A stretch of 64,000 nucleotides of DNA from Mesostigma viride (taxonomy: Eukaryota; Streptophyta; Mesostigmatophyceae; Mesostigmatales; Mesostigmataceae), in NCBI GenBank assembly GCA_009746045.1, contig RPFO01000050.1:1-64000 (forward strand). The letters run 5' to 3'. Position numbers and translations under genes: made by a program. A model generated the notes under the pieces. It worked only from the letters and a program-made list of their open reading frames with translations. It was not told the DNA's origin and did not search any database. This document shows positions 44,657 to 55,883 of the stretch, piece by piece; position 1 is the stretch's first letter; every line of letters starts with the position of its first letter.

Positions 44657-47600
44657 CTGGTACATCCGGTAGGAAGGCGCCAACACGTACAAGCAGACCA
44701 TGCCAGCTTTGTATGACAACTGTCAGTGAGAGAAAGATGGGTGTCTCTGCCCCCTTCTCGCTGTGCAACAAACAGGGATGGAAAGAGCCATAATCTTGTA
44801 CTAGTGTGCTCCGTGACTCCCCAACAGAGTGCGTGACTTAATTAATTGTGTGAACAATTGGGTAGCAAGCAGCGCGGGGCGACCTCGCATGATCCATCAT
44901 AATTCATCTGGCCCCGGGAAAATGAATATTGATAAAAAATGCAAGGGTGGTCAATCACCATCTTCTGCCACCACTGCATTGTGACATGCATCAACAGCAA
45001 CAGCAAACACGCCAGTTACCCGCGTCAGACGAGGAGGCACATTCAAGAGAAAAGAATGCACAAATGTGTAAACCATACACTAATTTTCCACTCAGGTAGG
45101 AAACAAACTGAGGTGTTGCCGCAGTATAGAATGGTTGATAGCGATAAGCTACGAGAGTGAGATTGGCACCACAAGTAAAGATCCAAACTAGAAATACACC
45201 GAGTAAACATTTTCTCAAACGATCTAGCGGAGATAACCTAGTTGTATAGCACCTAGTTGCAGTAGTAGTAAAATAGTAGTCTGTTGGATCTGTAGCATGG
45301 GGACCATCACTGCTGCCATCATGCTCACCTGCCGCCTTCATGACCCGTATAGGCCACCACGCTGAGCAGACCTCCGGGTACCAAGCTGTCCAGTGCCGCC
45401 TGCACCGCCGTCAACGTGGTGCTAGCAGACGTCACCACACTCTTGTCACCCCCTGGCAAGTAGCCCAGGTTGAAGCAGACGAGGCTGGGGAAAGACGCCA
45501 CACCGTGCCCCGTCGAAGGAATTCGCAGGGAGGGATGGGATTAGGGCAGAACAAGTTCGGTAACCCCTGGGGCCAGGGCTTTTTAAAACACTGTGGCTCT
45601 TGTTAGTCTTGTACACGACAGCATGACAAGGCTGTTGCAGTAGAGACGACATGACCAACCTCCTTCGTAACTTAGTGGCGGTTCTGACTCTGTCCTGTCT
45701 TGCATGTCGTACCCAGATGTTGCCGCCGGCCCTCATGATCTCGTCCCACCAAGCGCAGAAAAAACCTTGCTACAGAGATAACTCCTCCCCTGCTAGACCT
45801 TCATGCAGCTGCCACTACGGCTTGGCAAGGCAAACCCGGGGCGTATCGTGAAATGTTGCATGGACGGCACCAGCAGGCCCGTTGATACCGCGCGGGATAG
45901 TGCTGGGAGCTACCGTGGCGGCAAGGTACGTAAGAGTGTGGCATAACCACTCATTTATATCTGCTTGCCTGCATGCGAACATGAATGGGTTTGCCTCCAT
46001 CCAGGCAGGAAACCAACCCAACGCTTGGACAAAGCCGGGGTGTACTCCCACCATTTCACCTACCGGGCTGACTGTGGGCTGACCACGTCGAGTAGCCGCG
46101 AGTGGCATTGCTGCTCGAACCGCACGTTCTGGTTCACCTGTGGGACTCCAGGCATGCATGTAAGTGGTTGCATCCACACTCACGGCATGTGTTTGTCCAG
46201 GTTGGATACAGGCAGGCAGAGTACACAGAGTCAAGGTCAGCTACCGCCATCATGCCTAAACCATGCGTAATAGTAATGATACTCCTATTTAGTGCATGCA
46301 CTGATGTTCGGACAAACAGACCCTGCTAATGAGCTTGTAGCTTGTCACTTCAACGCTTGGTGAGCATCAGAGCATGGCAAGTGAAGCAGTGCCAAATCCC
46401 AAGCCACATGAGCAGAGGGCAACACATTGGTGGCCCCTAACACATTCCCATTACAAGAAACTAGACTTGGAGCGAATGATCAGGACCTCATCAAGGACTG
46501 GCGCACCCAGCTTTGCTCCGTGTCCCATACCCAACGCTATGATTGTGGTTCCACCACTGCCATGTGCAAGCCAATGATTGTTAATTTGGTTTCCACACAC
46601 ATGCCTAGCGTGACGACCAAGGTTGCAATCGGTAATGATGGAAGATGGATCCCTACCCAGAATGCCCATCCGACAGGAAGACCTAAGTACTCAAAAGTCA
46701 GCAGGTTGCCTCATTCAAGTTGTCAGGAATAGGACCGTGGTAAGAATCTAGTCAGTTAAGTCGGCGAACATAGTTATTACAAAAGGTTGAGGCACAAAAC
46801 AGACCAGGCATGAGGGCAGGTGCTGCTGCAGCAGTGATTTCGTGGACTCGATCGCGCGTGCCTGGATGTCGAAACACACAAGCCGCCCCGGAGTGGACCA
46901 AGAGGCTGATGGGGGAGAGGATGATGATGACGAGGACATCGAGTTGCCAGTCTGGAAACCATCCGGCACGCCAGCTGGCATGCCGCTCAGTGCATCCCCC
47001 AGGCCGACTGCCTTTGCACCAAGTGGCACCGCGGCGTAGTCCTCGGGTCCGGGCGCGGCCGTCCCAAAGATCATGTTGGCGAGCGCTAGCGAGTCATTGC
47101 CGTTGCCGCAGCTGGTGGGTTGGCAAAGCGACATAAGCCATGAGAGCGGGATGAGCAACCCACGAGAGTAGTGCGCCGGACAAACCACAATGGTGCAACA
47201 TTCTCACAATCCAACCCTCTTTCAGGGTCCTAAAAACGGGGTTGCCTTGCAAAGCTGTGGTGGTGGGACATACAAAACATCAGAGGGGTAGATAGGAGAA
47301 ACCATAGGGTGAGAAAAAAGATAGGGACGGACACAAGCGGATAACAAAAACGAATGGATGAGTCCAGACTTAAAGCGAGACTTGGCACCCAGCTTTAAGG
47401 TTGACTACTGGAGACGCCACGCTTACCTGATGGTGCGCGATGCATGAATAGCTACAAGGGGGGCTTCCTTCCCATCTACCGTACGTAGTGGTCAAAACCA
47501 CTTTGCGACAAATTATTTGCGAATCGACCTCGCGAACCGCTACTAATGGGCTTCGTTTTGGGTCGAAAAGTTCAAATGTCACCGCGCCGCGCCGCACAGC

Positions 47601-50600
47601 CCCCAGCCTAGCCAGCAAATGCGTCGCGCCACAATTTTCACGCCTTTTGCAACTCTTATTCAAAAGCCAAAGGCTTGTGCAGAATGCACGCTGTCTAGAG
47701 GCACGATGGCAGAAGAGCGGGGAGGCCGGCAGGCCAGCAGGCAGTCAAGCCTGCTGGTGTACAACTTACAACTTCGAAGGCAGCATGTCCCCATGCACCT
47801 CCGGGACCGATTCAGTACAGTGCAGCGGTGCAGGAAGCGATAGATAAGCGGCAAGCACATGCCCGTCACGCTTTGGGAAAGTGTCCTCGATTGCCGGGCG
47901 CGGGTCAGCTTCCCCAGGCCGTTGTCACCGCAGTATTGGACAATGCTGGGCGGGCTTCTTTGGAATTGCGAGACCAGGCAGCGGTCGATGACAGCCCTGG
48001 GCTGTCCGGGCTCAACACCACTCAGGCGGACAGAAAGCGGCCATACCATAAGAATTCCATGGGCTCAGGACAGAAAGTTTGTTCTCAGAGCCCGGAAGAG
48101 CACTGTGTTTGCAAATGCTGGAGGTCTGGCTCTGGTCAATCACCTCAGGATGACATAGCCTGAGAGGTTTGCGACCTTGGATGAGAACATTGTCAGGCAC
48201 TGGGAGGAACAGCAGCAGGAGGCAGCTGAGCAAGATTTCTGGGTGAATACGCCGGACACTTGGGATGATGATCTGCTGACTGGCCAGCAGGCTGGACCTG
48301 GCTCGGCCTCGGCTCTGCCCTCCGAGGTGTTAGCCGAGATGGACGAGTTTCTGGTCCCCCAGTCCGAGGCTGGTGCTAGCATGATCCCTGGTGTCGTTCG
48401 CCCATTTCTCATTGAGATCATTCTCAAGCGTGAATGCGGCGACTGCCTGGTCGAGCAAGGTGGCTCCTTCCTCCTCAGTCACCGATGGATCCTTCGTCCC
48501 TGCCTCGAGAAGCATCGCCTGTCTTACCGCACACCCATATCCGTGGCTCAAAAGCTGCCTTTGGAACTGGGAGCACTAGCTCCAGCTAACGGCTTTGCAC
48601 CTGGCCTACGTCGTCTATATGAACAAGATCGAGCCAGAATTTGTGGTCAGTATCGACCAGACGGGCATCTTGTTGCTGGGCTATGGCGCCGGCAGAACAC
48701 GCGCCAAGAAAGGCAGTAAAGATGTGAAGCTTCATGGCCAGGATGACCACCGCCAGATCACCGTCGTGCCTGCGATGGCGGCGACAGGTGAGCTACTGCC
48801 CCTGCAGATGATTTACCAGGGTACCATCGAGTGTTGCTTGCCCCCCCCAACGTCCGCAACTGCACGAATCTCACGGGGTGGCACTTCGCGCACACCGCCA
48901 ACCGCTGGAGCTCGCACACCACCATGCTCCAGTGGTTCCAGCACGTCCTCGTGCCATTTCTGAAGCAGAAGGTGGCAGTAAAGGGCCGGGGACTCTTTGA
49001 GAGCCAGCGGTGCGTGGTCTTGTGGGACTGCTGGCAGTCCACCGGTCCGCTGACGTGCAGCGCTGGGTGGCGAAGCTGTACCCATGGATCATGCTGCTGT
49101 TTGTGCACAGTGGCTGCACACCCGTGGGCCATCCCATGGACGTCATTTTCCAGCGGCCGTTCAAGGTGGGCGTGGCGAACGCATCTTCTGCCTGGCTGAT
49201 GGAGGAGGTGCAGCGGCTCATGGAGGAGGGACACACCGCCAGGGACGCGTTATCAAAGCTCAACATCAAGGTGTCCAACATCAAGGCCCTGACGGTAGAA
49301 TGCTGCCGGGGCGCACGGGCGTGGTGCCGTGATAACCCCGTGGTGTCATGGCCAAGGGATGGGAAACGCCAGATCTCCTGAAGGCATGGGATGCAGAGTT
49401 TCAGCAGAAAGCAACTTTGGCTGTGGCAAATGGCGGCATCTTCCCCGGGAGGAACCTCATGCCAGATGACGGCCCCGATGAGCCCTTGGACCCTAATGAG
49501 AAGGGGGCCGGCATTGTGGATGCAATCATGCAAGACCGCGGTGCTGACTGCACCCCCGACCAGGTGGCAGCCGTGTGCTTGGATGCCACCATGGGCGATG
49601 GTGCCGAGGAACCTGCTGGGGAAGATGAGAAGTTAGTCGCTGCACATTAAGATTTTCCGCTTGTGACATTGTGACATGCCCATGTCGGTTTCTTTCACCA
49701 CGATTGCCGGTGTTTATGGTCAGCGTCCTTAGCTTTGTGGCATCCTTTTAATTGGGTACCTTGGGCAAATGGCAATGGTTTGCATCCATGTCATGTTTGG
49801 TTTTTACGCCACAGGTATCTTGGCCTGAAGGGGACAGCATGAATGTCACGGTAGTGTTTGTTGGCAAATAATTATCATTAAATACATGGGCTCACCCTCC
49901 ATGGCCGCAACCGGGCCAATCAGGGCCATGTCCCGTAGTGTGGAATAGATTAACTTCAATTACTGGTATTTAGATCATTACTTAGGTCATTAGATAGACC
50001 GGTAGAGTAGCCAGGTCGCCTCCACCAGCATCCCTAGGGCCAATGCTCCGGGGCTCCTCACTAATGGGATCGTGTTATTCTTAAGTGAGACAACTATTGT
50101 TATTTAATGAACTATTATAATCAGTGCTACACAATTGACCAATCAAATCACTTAGGTAGGTAGTAGTACTTGGTTACGTGGAGAGGGGGCCAGGGGATTA
50201 GGGATATGAAGTCGGTGAGACACAAGCTACTGAACACAAACAAGTCGACCGGCTCACAAACCTAAAGCTTCGCCTTCATTTTGGGCCACAAACTATAAAT
50301 TTCACACTGTTTCGGGGTCGCAAAGGATTTTGTCGCAAAGTGATTTTGAACACTACGATACTTCACAACCATTTCATGTTTAAACGCCTCGAGGTAACAC
50401 CCATGCACCGATGATGATGATCATGATGGTGCATCCCCTGCATCTGCTTCCTTCCCTTTCATGCGCCCATAGCAGTGCCATCCACAGCAGAACTGCCGTT
50501 GCCTGGTGCATGGGAATGTTATGAAGATATGCGTCAGCAAGATGACCTGATATGCTATGCCATAACTTAATAATCACTGCGTCACATGGGTACCAATACA

Positions 50601-52067
50601 GGAACCTTACCTAGAAGCCATTCCTTACGTGGGTGGCTACATGCATCCGTACCGCGCCGAGCATAGGAAACTTGAACTGTTATGCGCAAGCTAAAGCTAA
50701 AAAAAATATTTAATATATACTTGACTTGTTATATACGAGCTAGAGCTGGCTGCCTCAATGATACCATGCAATTGATTTGTGTGCGTAGTAGTTAAGTAGT
50801 ATATTTTCGGTATGCTAACATGCTTGATGCTATTTCATCGCGCGTGCCATATAGTGCGCATGTGAGTGTTGTACTAGCAAATAAATATTATGAGATCAAG
50901 TACACATGTTATCCTACCATCTGGCACACACCTGGCATCGACCACAAGATCCCCCGGCCGTACAATGCGGCGCCATACGCTGTGTCGTTGCGAGGTGACA
51001 GTTGTAAGGACCCAGACATAAGGGGGGTAAGGGCCACGGTGACAGGTGTGAGGGCCAAAATGTGGGGGAGAGAAGGGCCACGCTGACAGGTGTAAGCGTC
51101 AAAATGTGAGGAAGGTAAGGGCCACACTGACAGATGTAAGGGCCAAGATAGACAGTGGCAGATGGCAGCACGTCGACAGGCATGTGTGTGGGCTTTGCGT
51201 TCAAGTGACAGGTGGCAGTCGTGCGCAAATGGCAGGTGAGGGTGGCTCCGAAGGTGCAAGGCAGTAGCTGCACTAGGATAAGGCACGACCGTCACAGGCA
51301 AGCGGGGAACACTTGTGTGGGGATCGGCAGGGCACAGCTGTGCATGGAATTCTCTATTGCTGCAGAGCAAGGGGAGTCATCGGCATGTAATGGCAGAGAG
51401 CGTCCCCAGGGCATCACAGATCCCAGATGAACGAGTGGACAAACATAGCCAGGGGGTTGCCTTGCGAAGCCGAACGACGATAGAAACTTTCAGGGATGGC
51501 AAGCACGACTGTGTACTGGAAAAGGAGATAGGGAGCCAACCAGGGCACACTTAATGAGTTATGGCACACTTATGAGCCACCCAGGGCACACTTATGAGTT
51601 AGATTAAAGTCCACAGATGGAATATTATTCACAGTCGACTGGTGACAGGCAAAGCCCACTGTTTGGATCTTTGTAAGTTTGCTGCGCTGTATGCAAGGCT
51701 TCAGTTGATGTAGACAAGACTTGATCAGAAAGCATTCAGGTCCAAGAATTGACGGATTAAGTATCTAATCCCTTGGCTGGCAGATCCATTAACATGACAC
51801 GACAGACAACCTATCAATGTATGGCCGTGGCCGGCTGCAAAATACTTGTTGGCAAATGCCACACACTGCCACTGGGAATTTTACGTGTCATGCACGTCGC
51901 CGGTTGGAAGGCCAAATACCCACAGATAATGAATTATAATGCAAGTCGAGAAGTAAGACCAAGGGCCGCAACGACCTTGGTTTCTCCTTGCAGTCACCAC
52001 CGTACCTGTGGGTAATGTCGGTGATCTTGCCATCCCGAAAGAGAAGGTCAGCAAAGTCGGGGGCGTG
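44533..52067 (-). CDS. MnmM/YtqB-like SAM methyltransferase (rRNA_methylase family), six exons, N-terminus unresolved
   Basis: Exons in transcription order: 52006-52067, 50932-50979, 46805-47111, 46064-46128, 45329-45484, 44533-44656. All junctions are GT-AG and in phase, giving 253 codons and a TGA stop. Key blocks are ITDITHSVWRRIVRPGDLVV, the SAM-binding VVDASCGNGNDSLALA (motif I), VCFDIQARAIESTKSLL (motif II), the family signature VCFNLGYLPGGDKSVV, PGGLLSVVAYTGHEGG, and a C-terminal RTEYEALLGLVSALPRPDW...NCPQIVLAYKK. This is the fold and motif order of the family that includes bacterial YtqB/MnmM, which methylates the wobble-uridine side chain of tRNA, and plant homologues. A 40-residue insert rich in Ser lies after motif I. 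The first exon or exons, probably with an organelle transit peptide, were not found. The donor of exon 46805 (GTCTGT) is the weakest junction. Confidence 0.85.
44805..44850 (+). mobile_element. Family A LINE 3' end fragment
   Basis: GTGCTCCGTGACTCCCCAAC followed by AGAGTGCGTGACTTAATTAATT: the hairpin and tail only, in an intron of the methyltransferase gene. Confidence 0.45.
45329..45484 (-). CDS. Methyltransferase exon v (family signature)
   Basis: Acceptor TTTCCCCAG, donor GTGAGC. Encodes LVCFNLGYLPGGDKSVVTSA and LVPGGLLSVVAYTGHEGG. Confidence 0.9.
46064..46128 (-). CDS. Methyltransferase exon iv
   Basis: Acceptor GTGAACCAG, donor GTAGGT. Encodes NVRFEQQCHSRLLDVVSPQS A plus two bases. Confidence 0.75.
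46805..47111 (-). CDS. Methyltransferase exon iii (SAM motif)
   Basis: Acceptor AACCCACCAG, donor GTCTGT. Encodes CGNGNDSLALANMIFGTAAP, a Ser-rich loop and FDIQARAIESTKSLLQQHL. Confidence 0.85.
48177..49650 (+). pseudogene. DDE-superfamily transposase remnant (pogo/Tigger-like)
   Basis: Protein-like segments in successive frames: 48177-48570; 48595-48820 with FVVSIDQTGILLLGYGAG and the first catalytic Asp; 48835-49030 with CVVLWDCW and the second; 49010-49380 with GCTPVGHPMDVIFQRPFK and a third acidic residue; and 49381-49650 with an acidic tail. This order fits DDE endonucleases of the pogo/CENP-B-like group. At least four frame changes mean it cannot make a full protein. A helical segment at 47828-48160 may be its N-terminal part. 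It lies antisense in the 3.8-kb intron of the methyltransferase gene. No terminal inverted repeats were found. Confidence 0.65.
49651..50931. other. Intron sequence with LINE and SINE fragments
   Basis: 49985-50100 has a diverged family A 3' end (AGACCGGTAG, CCAATGCTCCGGGGCTCC). 50560-50640 has a partial family B copy on the minus strand (CACTGCGTCACATGGGTACC). Otherwise AT-rich. Confidence 0.45.
50932..50979 (-). CDS. Methyltransferase exon ii (48 bases)
   Basis: Acceptor ACGACACAG, donor GTGTGT. Encodes VWRRIVRPGDLVVDA with split Ser codons at both ends. Confidence 0.8.
51020..51150. repeat. Tandem repeat upstream of methyltransferase exon ii
   Basis: Two to three units of about 57 bases (AAGGGCCACGGTGACAGGTG TGAGGGCCAAAATGTG). 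A related string, GAGGTGACAGTTGTAAGGAC, sits between the array and the exon ii acceptor. Confidence 0.75.
52006..52067 (-). CDS. Methyltransferase exon i
   Basis: Acceptor GCGCCCAG, donor GTACGG. Encodes HAPDFADLLFRDGKITDITH plus two bases of a Ser codon. The upstream end is uncertain. Confidence 0.7.
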
Positions 52068-54885
52068 CTGGGCGCGCGCCGGCGAGCTTACACAGCGTCT
52101 TGTGACTGGATGGGTTTTGAAATGCACACCTGGCGAAAGGTAACCGACATCTCCGACCCAATTAATACCAACAAAAAAATTCATTGCGGCCATAAATAAT
52201 AGGTGTAAACGCAGGACACACGCACATACTGAACTAACAGGACTAATTGAAAATCCTAAATGCTTTCGAAGGCCATCTGCGTGAAGGCGAAGGCTTCGTT
52301 AGCTAAGACAGCGTGCCGTGAGTAGACCCTTACCAAATAAGTATGAACTCCTTCGTACGTGGTTGCTATTCAAACTATACCGTCCTAAATACGAAGCGTT
52401 GCTTGAAGCTACGCCGCTATTTCTCCAGCAAGGGGCGCGCTGCGGGTCGAGGCAGGGAAGCGGTAAAGCTTTCAATGCGATACGACTTTGAGTGTACGCG
52501 GCCACAATATTGGCTGAATGCATGGCGGTATTTACTTGCAATTAATGATTCTGAGAGGTATTTGTCTCATCTGCTGTCGGATGCCAAAGCTTTTGCCAAA
52601 ATCTAGTTTCAGCTTGGTTTCAGCAGCAAACACTCAACCTTTTTCAGTGTGGGATAGTTTTTGATACTGTAAATGCCGCACGTGGACAAGGTTGTGTCTG
52701 GCATCACTGGCATGGACGATCATTTTTTAGGATCAATTCTCAGGAAAATGATCTCCCACGAGCGCAACAATGAGCTGTTCCCAATGGACACGTGGCACTT
52801 CGTTACTTGTCCACCATCTAGGTGACGGTCCCGGCTCGAATTTTTTGGCGGAACCTGCATGGGTACCCGTGAAAAAGTGGTGCACGGTGCGCGCACCCCT
52901 ACCGGAGCTGGCCATGGCGACGTGCTTTCAGTCAGACAAGGAAAAGATAGCTCACGGAATGCAGAGAAACTGTGCGAATATTAAAGATGATGAGTTTATG
53001 ATGTTACTTCATAGCGGATTTCGTGCGTTTTGCAGTGTCGATGATTTTCTTGATGACCATCGCCACGGGGGTCCAATCTGAAATTTTCGTCGAGAGGAAT
53101 CAATTAGAATGCACGCTGGCGGCGGTTATTGTCAGGTTGTATGGGATTCAATCAGCTTCAAGGATTCGTTTTAAGTGTTATTAGTAAAGCTTTAAAAATG
53201 TTGCTGGGTTTCGGCAAGATTTCCGTCATTATCCGTAATCATTATCTCTCCAGGTTCGCGGGATGCGCGTCTTATCATGGAAGGTAGGTCTTTCTTGCGC
53301 TGCTGGGCGAAGGACAAGGCCGGTAATGGTACGACCGTGTGATCAGCGTCTTCTTATGAATGTTTCGCTTCCTGTATGGGTTATCAACGCAAGTTTTCGG
53401 CTTCTTTCCGCGCAGTTAGCGCCAGGTAGCATGCCATTCCGTGCTGCGCATCGCCAGATTCCTGGCACCTTTTAGTGTTTTCATCTGCGTTGCATGGATA
53501 AGACGTGTCAAAGCGTGAGCCGTGTCATGTCGTCAAGTTGTCAGGGATTTGTTGAGTGGTTTCTTGGAATGAGATTGCTAGCAGCACTCAGTTTTGTGTG
53601 AGTATTGACGCAGCCTTTAATCTTAGCAGCGGCTTCATTGTGGGCACAAGCTTGAGGTTGTTTCTTAGCAAACAATTGCGCTGGAAACAAAGGTCGCAGT
53701 GGTTGTTTTGTGGGGCATACTGCATGGGTGGAACTGCACATAGGTAGGGGTCATCCGCCATCGTTGTCTTGTTGGCCTTTCTCCCACTAAAACGGGAGAT
53801 CCCTATCTGCATATGCTTGCAAGGCAAGGTAATCATGGGAAGAAGCATTGGCGAGCAGCATGTATGAAACTTATGCTTTCTCCATGGACTGTCTGTTGTT
53901 ACCCTTGGCTGGGCAATTAGTGGATATGGCTTTCTGGTGTGTGCTTGAATTTTGACAGCTTGGTTTTGGTATGATGCTCACACCATAAACCTGGAATATG
54001 CTTTAGAAGTATTGGCTAGGCATGTAGAGCTACCTGCCTCATCGTTGTGCACACACGCATAAGGTTGCAGACACGTGTGTAGTACTCCTACACACAGATC
54101 TCGAGTGATTTATCTAGTACCAAATCCGAAAGGCTTGCATCACTCCCCGGACAGGAGAACTTTTGCGGATGACTGTAGGTGTAAGTTGGCGATGCCATGG
54201 TAACCGGAGACGTCCGTCCTATAGTCAGCAAAATTGGTGCGAGAGGTCCCCAGTTCGATTCCGGTCGGATTCATTTGCAGATCGCGTTTTCCGCGTTTTC
54301 CGCGGCCCGGCACTGAACGCAAAGGTTTTCACCTTTGCGGAGTGTCTGATCAGAATAAGGTTGCCCTTGCCGAGGTAAGGGAAGGGCACATGACGTGCCC
54401 AGCCGCCTCCTTGTACGTTGTAGTCAAATTGGGCATGGTCAGGAGCCTTCAGTTTTGGATGGCATAGGAAGTGTTAGTGTGCCTTAGTACTCACTATTGC
54501 CTTCCTTAGCGTCTGCACAGGTGGCCAACTGCAAAATTCATTACTTCCAAGTTTGTACTCCGAATGAGCTCAAACTTTGTGGCATTACTTGTCGATATGT
54601 GTAGTATTTGATTTTGTCTCCCCATGCTCTAAATATGTGTCTATGATTTGATTTATTTTTTGCAGCTTTAAAAAGTGCTGTTTTTAGGGGTGAATTTACT
54701 AATTTAATAATGCTCAATATTCCGGGGCTCCAATTATGTAGGCAACCTCAGTTTATACGATAGTATAAGGAAATATATTGAAACATGAGTAACATTGCCA
54801 CCATTGCCCTAGGGGATATGCCCCCAAAGTAGTGTCTTTTGTCCGCTTTTGCGTAATACCGGTCACTGAAAGGAAATACATACCC
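52068..54885. other. Non-coding or unresolved
   Basis: The missing 5' exon or exons of the methyltransferase gene may lie here, but I cannot point to one. 52780-52930 resembles 60545-60690 (reverse complement), both with ACGTGGC, GTGCGCGCACC and GCCATGGCGAC. The rest is AT-rich without a convincing frame. Confidence 0.4.
54213..54269 (+). other. tRNA-like fragment, possibly a SINE head
   Basis: TAGTCAGCAAAATTGGTGCG resembles a D-arm/A box and CCCAGTTCGATTCCGG resembles a B box. The ends TCCGTCC and GGTCGGA pair with one mismatch. Only 57 bases, no anticodon arm and a poor T stem, so not a working tRNA gene. Confidence 0.3.
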
Positions 54886-54970
54886 CCCACGCGGACAAGA
54901 TAACGGCAGGCTCGAGCTACCATGGTCCGGATTCTCCCGATTTCTGGCCTGCGCTGGTTGTCTCCTTGAC
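54886..54970 (+). repeat. Third copy of the inverted-repeat arm sequence (partial)
   Basis: CACGCGGACAAGATAACGGC to GTTGTCTCCTTGA, nearly identical to 11548-11627 and to the reverse complement of 15592-15675. Confidence 0.85.
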
Positions 54971-54974
54971 ATAC

Positions 54975-55595
54975 CCCCCATCAGTGTACCCTACTGGCGC
55001 TCGACGAGCCTGAGCGGGCACCGCAAGCGCATGCTCTTCAAGGTCCTCGTCCTCACGGTGCTCACGTATGGCGCCGAGGCGTGGACACTCACACCCAAAC
55101 TGGCAGCTAGGCTAGACGGCACGTTTTACAGGATGCTCCGACAGGTCCTTAACGTAGGTTTTTCCGAGCGTCCGTCATCAGAGTCTTTGTATCATGGCAT
55201 GCCTCGATCGTGTTTCGGATGAGATTAGGCAGCTTAGGATAGCATTTGTAGGACACCTTGCTCGCACCAGCCAGGTCGACACCACCCTCGGTCTGGCCGG
55301 CCCCCAGCGGCTTGGCCAGCCAGGGCGGCACATTCTGACCTGGCCTGGCCCCGAGGACATTCCCAAAAGGGTAGGGAAACCTGTCACGAACTACGTTCAG
55401 ATGTTGCTGGACGACCTAGTGGTCCCAGCCCAGTTTGAGCACCGCATCCACTCGTTTTGATGAGTAGTGCAGTTAGGATTTTCTAGATAGAGTTAGGATA
55501 GTTCGATCACGCGGCTTCCCCCACCCCATCCATCATGAAATATGTGCTACATGACCTCCCCACGGAGGCATGTTATAATTTAATTTAATTTAATT
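54975..55595 (+). mobile_element. LINE ORF2 3' end with 3' UTR and tail
   Basis: Frames 55001-55225 and 55194-55460 encode the C-terminal part of a LINE reverse transcriptase: LFKVLVLTVLTYGAEAWTLT, then FYRMLRQVLNVGF, then IRQLRIAFVGHLARTSQ. One frame change separates them. The 3' UTR (AGTTAGGATTTTCTAGATAG) leads to a hairpin CCTCCCCACGGAGG and a (TTTAA)n tail. Confidence 0.75.
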
Positions 55596-55610
55596 TTAAT
55601 CCACTCTCTC

Positions 55611-55870
55611 TCCCGTCTTTGGACTGCCATGCAGGACAAGACGCGGTGGAAGAAGATTGTCAAGGCGCACACGCCCGACCCTGTGGGCAAGCCACCTCCC
55701 CCCAAGCGGCGGAGGCGTTTTGATGAGTAGTGTAGTTAGGATTAATTTTCTAGATAGAGTAGGATAGTTCGATCACGCGGCTTCCTCCACCCCATCCATC
55801 ATGGAATATGTGCTACATGACCTCCCCACGGAGGCAAGTTATAATTTAATTTAATGTTTAATCAGTGGGT
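55611..55870 (+). mobile_element. Second LINE 3' end, same family
   Basis: Starts with MQDKTRWKKIVKAHTPDPVG, an ORF2 C-terminal end, followed by the same 3' UTR, hairpin and tail as the copy just upstream. 5'-truncated. Confidence 0.7.
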
Positions 55871-55883
55871 GGGATGGACCCCC

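Noticed and set aside
54213-54269. Functional tRNA gene
   Set aside because: A- and B-box-like strings exist, but the anticodon arm is missing and the T stem does not pair.
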